DNA of 64,000 bases from Stercorarius parasiticus (Eukaryota > Chordata > Aves > Charadriiformes > Stercorariidae). The notes beneath the pieces are model-generated. The model ran no database searches, was not told the DNA's origin, and saw only the letters and a program-made list of their open reading frames with translations. Where the stretch lies: contig VWZL01001961.1 of NCBI GenBank assembly GCA_013396915.1, positions 205,326 to 269,325 on the forward strand. Direction: 5' to 3'. The position numbers and the translations under genes were made by a program. Each line of letters opens with the position of its first letter. Within the stretch, counting starts at the first letter, position 1. Of the stretch, positions 11,619-23,639 are shown piece by piece.

Positions 11619-14049
11619 AGAATTGTTTCCTAACACACATAATAAAAAACTGGATTTTTCAACACTGTCAACTTCCTATTCCACATTTGTTCAACCCCAA
11701 AAGGAACGGGCCCTGACTTTGCTTTCACTTGTGTTAATGCAAATATTTTAATCAACGTAGCCTATCTACAGGCAAGCAAATACTTCTTATACTTAGCACA
11801 TGTATGCATATGATATTAAACATCTGTAGTAAAATTCTTGTTGTATCTATAATACAATTATAAGATCTAGTTATTTGTATGGTAGATGTACTGCCACTCC
11901 GAGAACAAAAACTAAAATTGTTTTGTCACTGCAATTACTTTTCCTTCTTCGCTACAGAGAAGGGAATGTTGGTTAGCATTATCATTCTCTCCTGTTTTAA
12001 AATGGATTTGCTTTTAACTTGTTTTTCTGAAACCTGTATGTTCAAGGGACGATGACTAGAGAGTAGCACATTGTGAAATCATAGAAATTAATAGTATGGT
12101 TAAAGTTCAATCTCTTCTACAACCTCTGGACATTTTTTTTCCCTGAGTCAGACTCAGCTGACAGTGAATAATGTTTTTCTAAATGATTTCTTACATTACT
12201 GATGGAACAAATTATGCCTTGATTGCATGACTGTTGGGAAGTGGCATGATCATGGCTAAGTTCCAAAATACAGATAAAACCAGGGGGCAGTGGAAAGGTA
12301 AGGGAAGGACTGTCTCTCAGATTCCAGTACTACATGGCTGTTTGAATAATAACTTTTCAGTGTTAATATTTCAAATAATGGCCCCTGCTAATTTGTATGT
12401 TTTTGTAACTTGGAATCTTATGAGACATTGCAAATGTATATGGTATTTGGGAGAAATAATGTTTCTATATCTTGAACCAGTCTATATTGGAAGTGATGGA
12501 AAATAATTGCAAAATAATTGTAAGCCTATCCCATACCCCAAATCTTTGGTCATAGTTTCCTGAATGTTTAACGTCAGCTCTACTCCTGAAAGAAAAGTCC
12601 AGTGCATGGTCCATCCACCCACCCCCACCCCGCTCCTTGTGCCTGTGTCTGTGCTAGCCAGAGCCATGCACTGGCACAAACCCTTAAGCACTAAAGAGTG
12701 CTGAAGAGTCTCTTCAGGTTGAAACCAAGCTAGTGGGACTGTTTCTTTCAGTGGCAGGTCTGGATTACACTGATGTAAAGTGTTCTCTACTACAACTATG
12801 TTACTAAGCTGAAATAGTCAAGAAAAAAATATGCAAGAATGCTTTTGATACACAGGTCCTATGATAAGTCCTGGCTTGTAGAAGCCTCTTTTTACAAAGA
12901 TCCTGACTGGAATTTATCTTTACTGTTGCTACATGATCAATGTGAAAATGAAGTCTCTCCACAGCCCCTGTGAAACTGTCAGGAACAGGTTGGCAGATAC
13001 AGCAAACAGCTCGTGCACTCTACTTTTCTTTGTTTCAGCAGGTTGCCAGCATTGAGGACTGTTGGGGGGAAAGCTTCTCTAGGTAGAAACAGAGTAATAA
13101 AGGTCCTGATGGCTGCCCTCTCTGACACAGAAATGTTACTCTTTGCTCTGTTTTGGTGACAAACAAATAAAAGGGGAGAAAGTGAAGGGTCCCAGTAATC
13201 CATTTCCTGAAAATGTCAAGCTGATAAATACCCATATCATGCATACTTACTTTCCCCTCATACTTGTCCACAAGAGTGAGGCCTATGATGCCTCTTTCTT
13301 CTTTTTTTTCAGTCGCTTTACTGAAGAAGAGCAGGTCTGTGGTGTGGTGACAGTTTTTATCAGTAATATAAACCCTACACCAACTCCTTCTATGAATTCA
13401 CCTGACTATCCATTTTTTGTTTCTTGAGGACTGTGGCTGCATATCTAACTTTTGCCTACAGGGGTTTTCCATAACTGTCCACCTGTTTTTCTCCTTGCTT
13501 GGTAAACTTTGGCGAAATAGTGAAACTTATTTTTTTTATTCTGTGAGTGTGCCAGTTCTGTCCTTGATTATCTATTCGTTTGTGTGTATATCATAAAGTT
13601 TAACCTTCTCCCAGATACCAGCATTAAAGGGGACCAGGTTTAGGCTCACTAAAGGTCTTCTAAAAATAAATCCAGGTGGTAGAAGAGCTTTCCCAAAGCT
13701 GCCTGTGCTCACTTTTGGTATTGGGAAACTAAAACCCACCTCTTTGAATATATTCTTGGTCTCACTTTCATTCACACATAATTACGTATTTGTGCTTCGA
13801 AACAGGAAAAAGGAGAAACTTTTTATTTGTGAGGAGAAGGTAAAGAGAAAGTGGAATATGAGGAAATATGTCAACCAAATATAGAATAAAAAAAATGCAA
13901 AATTTCATTACATTCATGAATCTAGCTTGCCTCATAGATACCACAACTAAATTCTTTGGTCTCATTGAATCATACAATAAAATAAACCTCTTTGGCAGGT
14001 TTTTGGCAGGTCCATGGCAGTTAAATGAGAAAGGATCTTCTGGAAAACC

Positions 14050-14280
14050 TCAAATGGAAGAAGGAAGTTTACAGAATGTGGAAAAAGGGACTGGCCACTT
14101 GAGAGGAATATAGGAACACTATTAGAGTATGCAGGGATGCAACGAGGAAGGCTAGGGCCCACTTGGAATTAAACCTGGCAAGGGATGTCAAGGACAATAA
14201 GAAGGGCTTCTTCAAGTACATCAGTGATCTCCAGAGGTCCCTTCCAACCCCTACCATTCTGTGATTCTGTGTGATTCTGT
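14050..14280 (+). mobile_element. Internally deleted CR1 LINE (ORF2 endonuclease-RT linker joined to 3' end)
   Basis: From about 14052 to 14222 the plus strand encodes the CR1 ORF2 segment between the endonuclease and reverse transcriptase. Recognisable pieces are 'WKKEVYRMWKKG', '[18 protein letters not shown]' (after an in-frame stop) and '[16 protein letters not shown]'. At about 14223 the sequence jumps to the CR1 3' terminus, 'gatctccagaggtcccttcc', followed by the tail ATTCTGTGATTCTGTGTGATTCTGT. The whole RT domain and C-terminus are missing between the two parts. Either an internal deletion occurred within one copy or the template switched during reverse transcription. Confidence 0.85.
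14052..14222 (+). pseudogene. CR1 ORF2 linker-region fragment
   Basis: About 57 codons in a single frame match the region of CR1 ORF2 just upstream of the RT fingers. Key pieces are WKKEVY, then a stop codon where E/W would be expected near 14101, then [13 protein letters not shown] and [10 protein letters not shown]. No catalytic residues of either enzyme domain are included. It is non-functional, and the frame then runs directly into the CR1 3' untranslated end. Confidence 0.82.
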
Positions 14281-14284
14281 AAAG

Positions 14285-15369
14285 GCAGTATTCCACTCTT
14301 TCCTTCACACTCTTTGTGCTCTTGCACCACCAGCCACCACAGAAAGGTACAACAGACGTTTATGAGTTTTTGCAGCATTCCTAATCTGTCTTTCATAGGC
14401 TTATACCACAAACAGTATTAAAATAACTAGATAGAAACAAGGGGAATTTTTGATTTGTCCCCTGGACAAAGTCTCTACTCAGTGCCCTTTAATGCAAGGG
14501 CAGATCCCTCACGAGCTTGAATGGTGAGGCTGGCTTGGCAGTCTGGCTTGCCCTGTGGAATCCCTCCCAGTGGCTGGCTGTTTTATGCGGTAAATGCTCT
14601 TACAGGATGCTGTTCAGTTTGAACTTGGTCCACGGTGGAGTAAACCCCTGTCATCCTTTTTTTCCTTTGATTACTGAAAAACACAGAATAAACTGTCTCA
14701 GATCAAGGCGACCCACTTGCCTATTCATAAATCTTGTTACAGCAGTGCTCCAATATCGCACATACAGTCAGAGCTTGAATTCTTAGTAGTACTACAAAAT
14801 GTCATGTGTAGAGCTCTGGTTAGCCTTAGTCACATTAAAATTAATGCCAGTGAGACAGGGTAAGCTGATTTCTTCCTCCTAGAGGGGGAGTGTCATTCTG
14901 TCCCCCTAAACTTCGTAGCATCAGGCCTCATGTAGATCAGAAATAATCCTTATTCTGATCTATAAACAGGATCGCTAATCCAGGCTTTTGTCTGAGGCTA
15001 TTTAGGATTTTTGAAGTTTCCTGAAAAATGCCCCTGAGATTAAAGGGAAAAGGTTTTCCAGTAGTGTTTCTCTTCCTGCTTCAAGGAGTTGTGGTGAGTG
15101 TGCTGTGAAAGAAAGTAATTTGTACTGAACATTTTGTGAAAGAAAATAATGCAGAAAATAGTCTGTAAACCATGGTGTGTTTTCAACCTATAAATAAGAC
15201 TTTCCATGGGAGAGAGAGGAAAACATGTCTCATGTTTCCATGAGACAAAGAGGAAAATAAATGCAGGGTCTTGTTTGCTAAATGCAAAAAAATGGTGTAG
15301 AAAACCTTCCCTGAATGAGCTGGGGGTCAGATCTTTGCGGGGATTTGGAGGACCGCTTCCTGACCTGCT
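14285..15369. other. Non-coding DNA, no element recognised
   Basis: Mixed-composition sequence without repeat or coding signatures. The short open frames here are incidental. Confidence 0.5.
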
Positions 15370-15700
15370 GCTGCTTCTGTAATTTCACATAATTATCTGC
15401 AATATAAATAGCTTCTCCTCCTGGATGAAGTCTCATTTCTTGCACAGTTCCTTTTTCTTAACAGTTTAATCAAACTAATTGTGACAAGCAGTGTATTTGT
15501 ATAAATATTTAAATGTGGAGCATGAGGATTGAATTATTTATTCTGCAAATGTAAGCTTAATGTAACTATCTTTGGAAACCATCTCATTCTCATATGGTTG
15601 TGCAATTTGGTTGTGCATGCTGTCTGCTGAATTCAGTGTTTAATGTTGCAAATGTCTCAAATAAATTACATTATTTGCATAAGCGCTGAACAAGATGCCA
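15370..15700. promoter_or_regulatory. Candidate conserved non-coding element with octamer site
   Basis: The sequence contains a perfect POU octamer ATTTGCAT at 15673-15680 followed by AGCGCT, and TAATTA at 15390-15395. It has no simple repeats and no open frame of note. The octamer is the established binding site of POU-domain factors. Assigning enhancer function to the block is inference from texture and motifs only. Confidence 0.33.
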
Positions 15701-16194
15701 GAAGAAACAAAACACAGGAGATTATCTTGATTTAGCACATGGAAAAACTAGTTATCTTTCTAAATTCAACCGTCAAGGGACCCCAGTTTTCTGAAAATGG
15801 GTTAACAAAGATACAGATGATGTCATTCGTTGTCCAGTCTTGTCTCATGCACAAAGAGGCATATGTTCTGAGCTGGAAAGAAAAATATCATATTGATGGC
15901 AGATGCCAAGCTGCACAGGGAGATGCTGCATCTGAAAACTCAGAACTAGATATTTCTCTCGTGTGATACTGTAACTTGCAGTGTTTCTGCGCCATCCCTC
16001 TGAGGGGAGGATGCAGAGCTGTACGTAACAGTGTCCCACTGCGTAGGTGAGTTATTGCTCTCTAGGGAAAAAAACGCCGCTGAACATGAAAAAGATACCA
16101 CGCCAAAAACCATACTGCATCCCTATAAGTTGGTGACTGGTAGAGTCTCTTGCTTGACTGCACACGTTCAAGGGTGGCTTAACAGTGCATCAAG
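15701..16194. other. Non-coding DNA
   Basis: No recognisable features. Overlapping short open frames on both strands around 15739-16039 lack any domain. Confidence 0.5.
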
Positions 16195-16330
16195 GCTTCT
16201 TCCTCACGTTTGCCATACTGTGCCTCGGATCAGCTGGCGCCGGAGGTTACGCTCCGGTTGCTGACGCTCCCCTGGGCATCAGCCACTGAGCCGGGAGCTG
16301 TTTCGGCTGCTGTACTTCAGATGCGAGGCA
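16195..16330. promoter_or_regulatory. Small CpG-dense pocket
   Basis: About ten CpGs lie between 16207 and 16325 in a locally GC-rich stretch. Within it CCGGAG (16240-16245) and CTCCGG (16252-16257) form a six-pair inverted repeat with a six-base loop. It is too short for a CpG island by standard length limits. It could be a methylation-free regulatory patch or the remains of a GC-rich repeat. Confidence 0.3.
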
Positions 16331-18065
16331 AGGCAAGGAGGAGGAGACCAGAGGGGAGATTTGACAGGGGGAATAGAGTTGGTGGTATTGATATGAATCG
16401 GTATTTGGCATGTTTACTTTCATGTTCGTTAGGCACTGCGTTTCCCAGCAGCAATAGGGTCTGTATCACTAGACCTTGTGCCTTCTTACCTTTCTAATTT
16501 AATGGGATGGTGGCAGAAAACTTCAAGGAAATCAGTCAGTGAGCGGGAAGGGGTTAACAACGGTAAACCCCAAACTCAGCAAGAGAAATAGAGAAAGTGA
16601 TTCCCCACCCCTGCCTCCCATATCTATTCTTCCTTTAAAAAAGTGTGAAAGCATTTTCTGAGTGTAGGATTCAGTTGTTCACCTCCCACTGTCAGCATGG
16701 CCCCCGGTGCTGATATCACCTACAGCACGTTTGAAGAACGCCTTTATTTTCCGACTTCTTAGACGTGCAGCAGAGCCGCGCCAAAATAATTCTCTTCTGC
16801 TTTTGAAAACACCTTATTATGAAGATTTTCTTGTTTAAATAATTCAGTATGTCAGCACTACTTCAGACAGGCTGACACTGGGAGCCTTCAGTGGGAGGTG
16901 AATTATAATCCCAAGGAATATTGCTACAAAAACCAGAGGGTGGACACCAACACCTTCTGGGCTTCTTTTTTTCCTTCTCTGTTTTTCTTTCCCCTCAATA
17001 AAATTTGCACAGGTTCTCAGCTATCCTGCTCAGATACCTAGAAAAGCCAGTTTGCTTGAGCACAGCATGTTGTGGGATTGCAGTTTTATTCGCAAGCAGC
17101 CAAGTTTTGCTACATTCTTGCTGTTTAAACCCCAGAAATTTGTCCTAGCACTTGTATTCACATCAAGTATTAAAGATAGGAATGATTTTTAATTAGCTTT
17201 TGCTCTTCAATATTTCACTTGCCTCTGGCAAAAAACAACCAATGTTATCAAAATTAAGTATGTCTCCAAATGTTACTTTTGACAGGGTTTTCTAGGACTT
17301 CATTTCTGTTTTAAAATGAGACCAATCTGTTTTGGAATAAGTGGTATTTCAGAGCTTAGGTTATTTCTCTGAAATGCAAGGGACCTGAGCGCACATGTCG
17401 GTGTTGGGTCTACACTGGTGTAGTGTGTTTCTGGCCCATGTGCTTTTAGTGGAGAGGTGTTCTTTTTTCTCTTTCATGAAATGTCAAAACTCTCTAAGAA
17501 GTTGAAGGAGAACAACTTTCAAAATGCTTTTGTGAATTTTGTTTTTCCATCCAGCTCTGCCTGTGTCCTTCAGATGGTTTCATTCTCTGAAAAGAAGTGG
17601 TGTGAGTATTTCTAGAGATGCTTCTGGGCTCAATGACATCAGTTTTACTAAGTTTAGCAGAACTGCAAAAGTCTAAATTAACAAACCACTTCACTGTGCT
17701 CTGGTGCTAGAGCTAAATCAGCGAATGCTGTTTTCAGTGAAGCATTACTACTTTGCTTTCCCAAAGGTTTCTTTCACTGACGGGGTCTCAGCAGGGGAAG
17801 GAGAAGTATTAGGTGAACAGATCAGAGCACAGCTAAAATTTTACCATGTCACAATTCTGGAAGGCCTTTATTTCTCTCTGCCATGGACAGTGATCGGTAC
17901 AGTGAATATAGTGTTATTGAATTTACTACAAAGGTGCCAATTTAATTGTGCTTGTGAAAAAATCCAAGTCGGTCTTTGGTGATAGTCCTCTGTCAAAGGA
18001 AATGCCTGTTTCAGCTGCACATGTTGTCAGGGGACACTTTACAACTCCCACAGCAGGGTTTCAAG
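16331..18065. other. Non-coding DNA, no element recognised
   Basis: No repeat family, RNA gene or credible coding region was seen. A 92-codon frame at 17704-17982 has no recognisable features. Confidence 0.55.
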
Positions 18066-18070
18066 GATGC

Positions 18071-18112
18071 CGGGAGCGCGCGCACGCATCGAACGCCCCA
18101 CGCAGAAGGCGC
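18071..18112. other. Very dense CpG cluster
   Basis: Nine CpGs lie within about 41 bases (18071, 18077, 18079, 18081, 18085, 18090, 18094, 18101, 18110), including an alternating GCGCGCGCACGC stretch. The flanks are ordinary AT-rich DNA. The alternating purine-pyrimidine part could adopt Z-DNA. Function is unknown. Confidence 0.55.
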
Positions 18113-18288
18113 CTACAGCAAGAAGGGAGTTGGTACCACCTGGGCAAAGCCTTCTGCAGCTGTGTTGGCTTATCTTTTCTCATTAGGGCCAAAGACAAAC
18201 TCCTCCTGACTTGGAGGGAGCAGAACACCTCTAGGATACCTCCCTTATTTATTCCTGCTGTTTGGCAGGTAGAAAACTGCTTCTTTGT

Positions 18289-18330
18289 TGTTTTGTTTTG
18301 TTTTGTTTTGTTTTGTTTTGTTTTGTTTTT
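18289..18330. repeat. (TTTTG)n microsatellite
   Basis: About eight consecutive TTTTG units follow TTGTTG and end in TTTTTC. It creates artificial low-complexity open frames on both strands. On the minus strand it is (CAAAA)n, a form often seeded by poly-A-like tails, but no retroposon is recognisable beside it. Confidence 0.95.
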
Positions 18331-20204
18331 CTTGAGCAATTAAAGATCTCTGCTACTTGATTCTTACCTATCTGAAAAATATTTTCAGTGGGAATGTGTA
18401 GAAATTAGAGATTTCTCTAGTATGATGGGACAAGGAAGCCACTCACAAATTCCTCAACCCAAAGCTATGTATTGAAGTGGAAAGTATTCTGCTGAATCCT
18501 GTGCTATTTCAAATGACTGCAGAATTTTGATGTCGTATTTGTCACTGATAAGATTATTTGTGGGTTCTCACTGGGGAAATGGATTTAAATATTATTCTGC
18601 TTTACTGCGGAGACCAAAATCAATTTGTTGAAGCTTCTATTAATGCTTTTTTACGGAAGGAAATTCTATGTGCATTAAAATGATAATGTAAATATATGAA
18701 GTCCTGCAGTTTGGCCATAATGTTGGAGCCGTAGAACTTAGTTGAGGACCTCAGCTACTTTAAAAAATTGAAGTGCTGACTACAGTTATCTTCTGGTAAA
18801 AAAAATAAAATATATTTCTGCTTAGTTTATGACAAAAGTGTTTAGATACCTAATAAAGCAATCCTTCCAAAGTAAACCAGTATAACTCTTCTTTTAAAGG
18901 ACAATAAACTGGAGGTAAAAAAAAAATTATTTTGATGGCTTACAGAGGAAGGTTTTGCCTGCCCAATTAGCCTGTTTATGCAGCGTCTTTCTCCTCTGGG
19001 CTGCAGCTTGTCTCAAGTCATTTACAGATTACATCTACCCAGAGCAGCAGTCCGTGGGTTTTCTCACTTCTTTTACCTCACTTCTTGAAATCGGGGAACT
19101 GCTAACTTCAGCTGCGTCTGAATATGCATGAATGATGACTGGCACACATTTTTCAATGGGAAGGAGGAGGTTAGGGAAATCTGACACAAGCTTTGGAGGG
19201 TGTAGCGCTTGCGGGCTGTGTGCTGCTACCCTCATGTCTGTTTTTAGTTCAGTTCATTGCCAGCCCCTTCAGGGAAGGAAGCTTCTTACTTTTATAAAAA
19301 ATGAGAATAATTTTATTTTTTTCATTTTGTTTATTCTTGCATTTTAGTGTTTTCCTTTCACGTTGTATATTTATTTAATCTCTTGACAAAAAAAATATAT
19401 ATTCTTGCCTGATAAGAGCTCAACTGATAAAAGGAGTTTAGCTAGAAATTTTCAATATAGATTTTGCTTTAAAACAAATGAGATTTTCAAGCTTTTTGTA
19501 GAGTAAGGAAATAATTCCATAGCAGAACAACATGCTCTATAACATTAAAAAAGAATCAGTGACTTACCATATTACCAGAAATTAAACCCAATGTGAAGGT
19601 GATAAGGAAAATGCAGTTGCTTTGGATGGATGTAGCTTATATGCCTTTATGTGTCTTAACACTGTACGACTGGTGAAGCTAAGGAAATTATACTCATGGA
19701 GAAATGTTGCAGGAAGCCTTGAAAACAGGCAGGGCTTTTGGAGGCGGATGAAAGAAACAGGGAAATAAACTAAGCCTCTATTTGGGGATTCTTGGTAAAC
19801 AACAGTTGTCTTACTCAAAGGTTAATATTTTAATATTTCTATATACCAAGAATACACCACCTTTACTTGAAGCAGTGTTGGGACCCTTAGCTGTCTCGCA
19901 TGACAGCTTGCTCAGTCGTGAGATTGAGTTCTTTACGCTGTGTTGATATACTATGTGACTTTTTCTCAAAGGGTAAGATTGAGAGAGTCAGAAATTAGTT
20001 TCTGGTTCAGACTATTTATTTATCTTACAAGTCTTAAACCAACATATACCTGTCAAATCTTCTAGAATATTTAAGGTTTACATTTTTGAAAAATCAGAAC
20101 TGCACTGAGTGCTGAAAGGCTATTTTATTTTCCTACAAGTAGATGGAAAATGCCAAAGTTCTGAAATCTAAAGTGCTTATTTATATGCAGTGTTTTTAGT
20201 ATAC

Positions 20205-20225
20205 ATTCCATTAATTTAATGGAAT
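20205..20225. repeat. Palindrome ATTCCATTAA-T-TTAATGGAAT
   Basis: Perfect 10-bp inverted arms with a one-base centre. The match extends to 14-bp arms with one mismatch (20201-20229). Confidence 0.9.
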
Positions 20226-20329
20226 ATATTCTATGTACAAGTGAGAGCTGAGGTGACTGACATTACCTAGACTCTTAGGGAATGCTAAATTATGAGAATA
20301 AATTAATTTAGGAGTGAGTGACTGAAGCA

Positions 20330-20349
20330 GTTAGACACTGTTAGACACT
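20330..20349. repeat. 10-bp perfect tandem duplication
   Basis: GTTAGACACT is repeated head to tail without mismatch. Confidence 0.85.
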
Positions 20350-21326
20350 CCAGTAAAGATTATGTGCATAGCAAGTAGTTCAGTTAACATCTAAGCTTTG
20401 ACATGTCAGAACTTCTGCACTGGTATCAGTTTGAATTATGAAGTTATCAGGCATGATGGAGAAGACAGAAATAATGAATTGTTTTTCCTTAAGGAAAGCT
20501 GAGAGGGTGTCAGAGCAATAGTGCCACAGTACCTATTTAAGCAGAAGTCAGAGGGGAAGTTAAACATCCGCTAAAAAAACAAGAGCATTTTTCTATCTGC
20601 AGGCTTGATAACTTATACTAAAGGTGTTCAGAAGAACTGACCATGAAGGTCTGAGTCTGTGACAAAGTTCAACAAATCTGATACTAATGATGCATTTAAG
20701 AGAGATGGAAAATGCAATGGGTTTTTGTTTGCATTAAATGTAAGTACAGGCTGATAGAGAACACTGCAACCCGGTTAGTCCATCCTCAGAACGTGAAGAC
20801 ACCACAGGAGATGCAGTCAGTAAGGTATCAAATGACGAATGTTTACTTGAGTCAGTCAGTATAATTTTATGAAGAATGGGACCTGTCACAAAATCATCAG
20901 TGATGCCATGTCATGCAGAGATGACAACTCTGCCTGCTGACTGTGTTTCTGAATTTCTGTAAGGCACTCGATTCAGTATCACCTGTGTTTGGTGCTTGGA
21001 TTTTAAACAGTCCCATGCTGCATTGGTTTGGTGTCCTTATTAAGACTACTAATTTAAAAGACATTCTTAAAAATACTATGGACATTTTCTACATTTCTTA
21101 AACTCATTATTACAATTCAGCTAGTACTCCTTTACTAACAGAGTTCCATATTGAGGCCCCTGGGGCAGAGAAGCAGAAGTTTCAAAAACTTTGATTCTTT
21201 CTGCATTTAATCAACATTTTTGAAAGCCCAGGGCTGCTGGATTATATTTGATATCAATTTGTAATTAAAAACTAAAGGAAAAAAATTTGAATGTTTTTAC
21301 TTAAAGGCACAGCATTTCAATATTAT

Positions 21327-21352
21327 GTTAGACAATATTGATATTATCTAAC
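21327..21352. repeat. 26-bp near-palindrome
   Basis: GTTAGACAATAT and ATATTATCTAAC face each other across a two-base centre. Eleven of twelve positions pair. The arms are AT-rich and could extrude as a cruciform. Confidence 0.8.
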
Positions 21353-21807
21353 TGATAATAGCTATTAGAGATTTTATGGAAATCAGTTCTTAATTTCAGT
21401 TTAAAATTATTTGCGTTCTGGTCAACATTTCCTATTAGATATGAAGTAAAACAGATACCTTAAGTAAATATTTACTCAAGACCTTCCTTTGGCCAAAATA
21501 TCTGTTATATTGACTTACCTTTCATTGCAAACTGCAAGAATTGACATTTGGATGTCAACGGACACTTTAACATCCTTGCTGTGTTGGCATAAATGGTTTG
21601 TCTGTGAATGAAGGAAAAGCAGTAAGTGACATGGAGTGCTTGAGTCTTGGTGTTCTCCCACACACTGAACCACTGGTTGAGTACCAGGGTGATGAACTAC
21701 TCACAAAAATTTTACAAGTTTCCTGGTATAAGATTGAAAGTGAAGTAAGAAAATGGAAACACAGTTTGCATGACTTATTAGCAGGTTGGGACACATTAAT
21801 TTTGTAG

Positions 21808-22070
21808 TATCACAGAATCACAGAATGGTAGGGGCTGGAAGGGACCTCTGGAGATCATCTAGTCCAACCCCCCTGCCAGAGCAGGGTCACCTTAGAGCAG
21901 GTTGCACAGGAACAGGTCCAGGTGGGTTTTGAATGTCTCCAGAGACGGAAACTCCACCACCTCTCTGGGCAGCCTGTGCCAGTGCTCTGCCACCCTCAAA
22001 GTAAAGAAGTTCCTTTTCATGTTTACATGGAACTTCCTAGATTCAATTTTTGTGCCCATTACCTCTTGTC
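21808..22070 (-). mobile_element. CR1 LINE, well-preserved 3' end
   Basis: The plus strand begins with two CACAGAAT tail units (ATCACAGAATCACAGAATGG). It then runs through the classic 3' end: 'ggaagggacctctggagatc', 'atctagtccaacccccctgc', 'caggtgggttttgaatgtct' and 'ctctgggcagcctgtgccag'. Similarity ends near 22070 at the 5' truncation. It matches the avian type far better than the other copies do, so it is probably the youngest complete 3' end here besides the 58638 element. The minus-strand orientation places its tail at 21808. Confidence 0.95.
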
Positions 22071-23639
22071 AAAGACACCAACTCTTATAAAAACTGAGTG
22101 AGGGCATTGCACCAACGTTTGTGTTATAAGACCCTGTTGTGTTTATCCTTTGCTTGTTTGAAAAAAAAAAAAAAGAGAAGTTTCAACTGCTCTATCTAAT
22201 GTGCTTCAGAGATTTCTTGAATCTGAAATGTCATCTCTGACAGTCAAACTTCAGAGAGGAAAGATTTATTAAAATCATTTGGGTGAATCACTAAGTAAAA
22301 TCTTTGATTATACCCATGGCAATGCAAGCACAGTTATTTACCTCCTTGTACATTCTTTCATTATTTATTTCTAATGTTTAGCAAACTTACCTGAAATTAT
22401 TTTGAAAAAAATAGCAGACGAGTTGAGGAAATGTCATCTTGCCACCCTGAAGCATGGGCCTTGCAACCTGGCGCTTCTCCAGTGAGTTTGTGCACTGGAA
22501 GAGGCAGGAGACTCCCCTAAGCTGACCCAGCCTGCCCCAGTGGCTCTGAGGGTGGCTTGTCCCAGCCAGCTGCCTACCTCCATCACGGTTTTTTGAAATG
22601 CTTGAGTCAGTCAGAGGGTGAGAGAAACAAGTGACTCATGAACCTCACCTTAAGTACAGCCCCTTTGAGAGGTTGGGGCATCCTGGTGTCATCCACGGCC
22701 CCTGAGGCTGAGACAAGCATCTTTTGGCTTCTATCCCCCAAACACTCGTGTTCTTAGACTTGCAGAGATTTCTCCTGAGATGGTGCTAGAAGCTATACAG
22801 TTAGCAGGCTCAGATGCTGTATGAACATGCATATATTTGTCTATTTTAAAAGTATGATGTAATAACAATTTAATTCCTGATTGCAATTCCATTTTGGAAC
22901 ATGAAATACTGAACATTAAATCTAGAAATTCTTTGGAATATGTAGATGCTTTGTATGATTTGTAAAACTTCTAGTTTGTAAGGATTTTTTTTTTTAGTCT
23001 GCAATTAACGCACAAGACAAAAGAGCAATATAGGTATAAATGAAAAAAAAAAACTGTTAAAATGAGTGCCTAGAAAATAATTATAGGAAGAGTTAGCAGT
23101 GAATGTTCTCCCGGAATTCAGGACTAATCATTAAGTTAGGAAAAATTAGATGTCTGTGACCTGCATCTAGATATAACCTGTTTGGTTGGAGAGGCTAGCA
23201 CAATGCAGTTCTCTTGGAGTATAGTAGGTATTTACAAGCCTGAAGTTTTTTTCCTTTGGAAAACAACCGTGGGAAGGATGCTCTGTCTTAACAGGTCTAC
23301 TGCTTATTTTTATTCAGGACCTCAGCTGCTTACTTGACCAAAAATAATCTATATTTTGCCTGCGATTCCTCCACTTGAAAGGGAGTGAAATGAATTCTAG
23401 TTCACCTTAAGCATCACAAGAATAACTTTCCAAATAACATGTTATTTCTGAATAAAGAACAATGTGACTGTGTACGTTGAGCTTGTCCTCCATCCAGTGC
23501 AAATTTCACTACTATCACAAGCCCCTCCTCCTTTTTCCTTGGGTAACTGATTTACTATGTCTTTGCCGTAAAAATTTATAGCATCTTCTTTCTTCCACTT
23601 CTGACATTATTGGCAGAAAAAATTCACCTGCTCCAAAAC
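22071..23639. other. Non-coding DNA including a GC-richer patch
   Basis: An A-run lies at about 22160-22174. The 22440-22740 part is GC-richer and CpG-poor with no recognisable repeat. A T-run (22984-22996) and an A-run (about 23042-23053) follow. No gene is supported. Confidence 0.5.

Larger units (their letters stand above)
10561..14049. other. Non-coding DNA with small tandem duplications
   Basis: No gene or repeat family was recognised in 3.5 kb. Two 12-13 bp perfect or near-perfect tandem duplications (11490-11513 and 11593-11618) and a C-run cluster (12618-12631) are the only structures noted. Confidence 0.55.
18331..21807. other. AT-rich non-coding DNA with palindromes
   Basis: No gene or interspersed repeat was recognised. 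Notable small structures are the inverted repeats at 20205-20225 and 21327-21352 and a 10-bp tandem duplication at 20330-20349. Confidence 0.55.

Noticed and set aside
12076..12135. Possible CR1 3' end ('aaatcatagaaattaatagt')
   Set aside because: Only the first dozen bases resemble a CR1 tail, and the following sequence does not match the CR1 3' end.
18061..18343. Open frames of 92-131 codons near 18 kb
   Set aside because: They owe part of their length to the (TTTTG)n microsatellite, whose translation is a low-complexity repeat.
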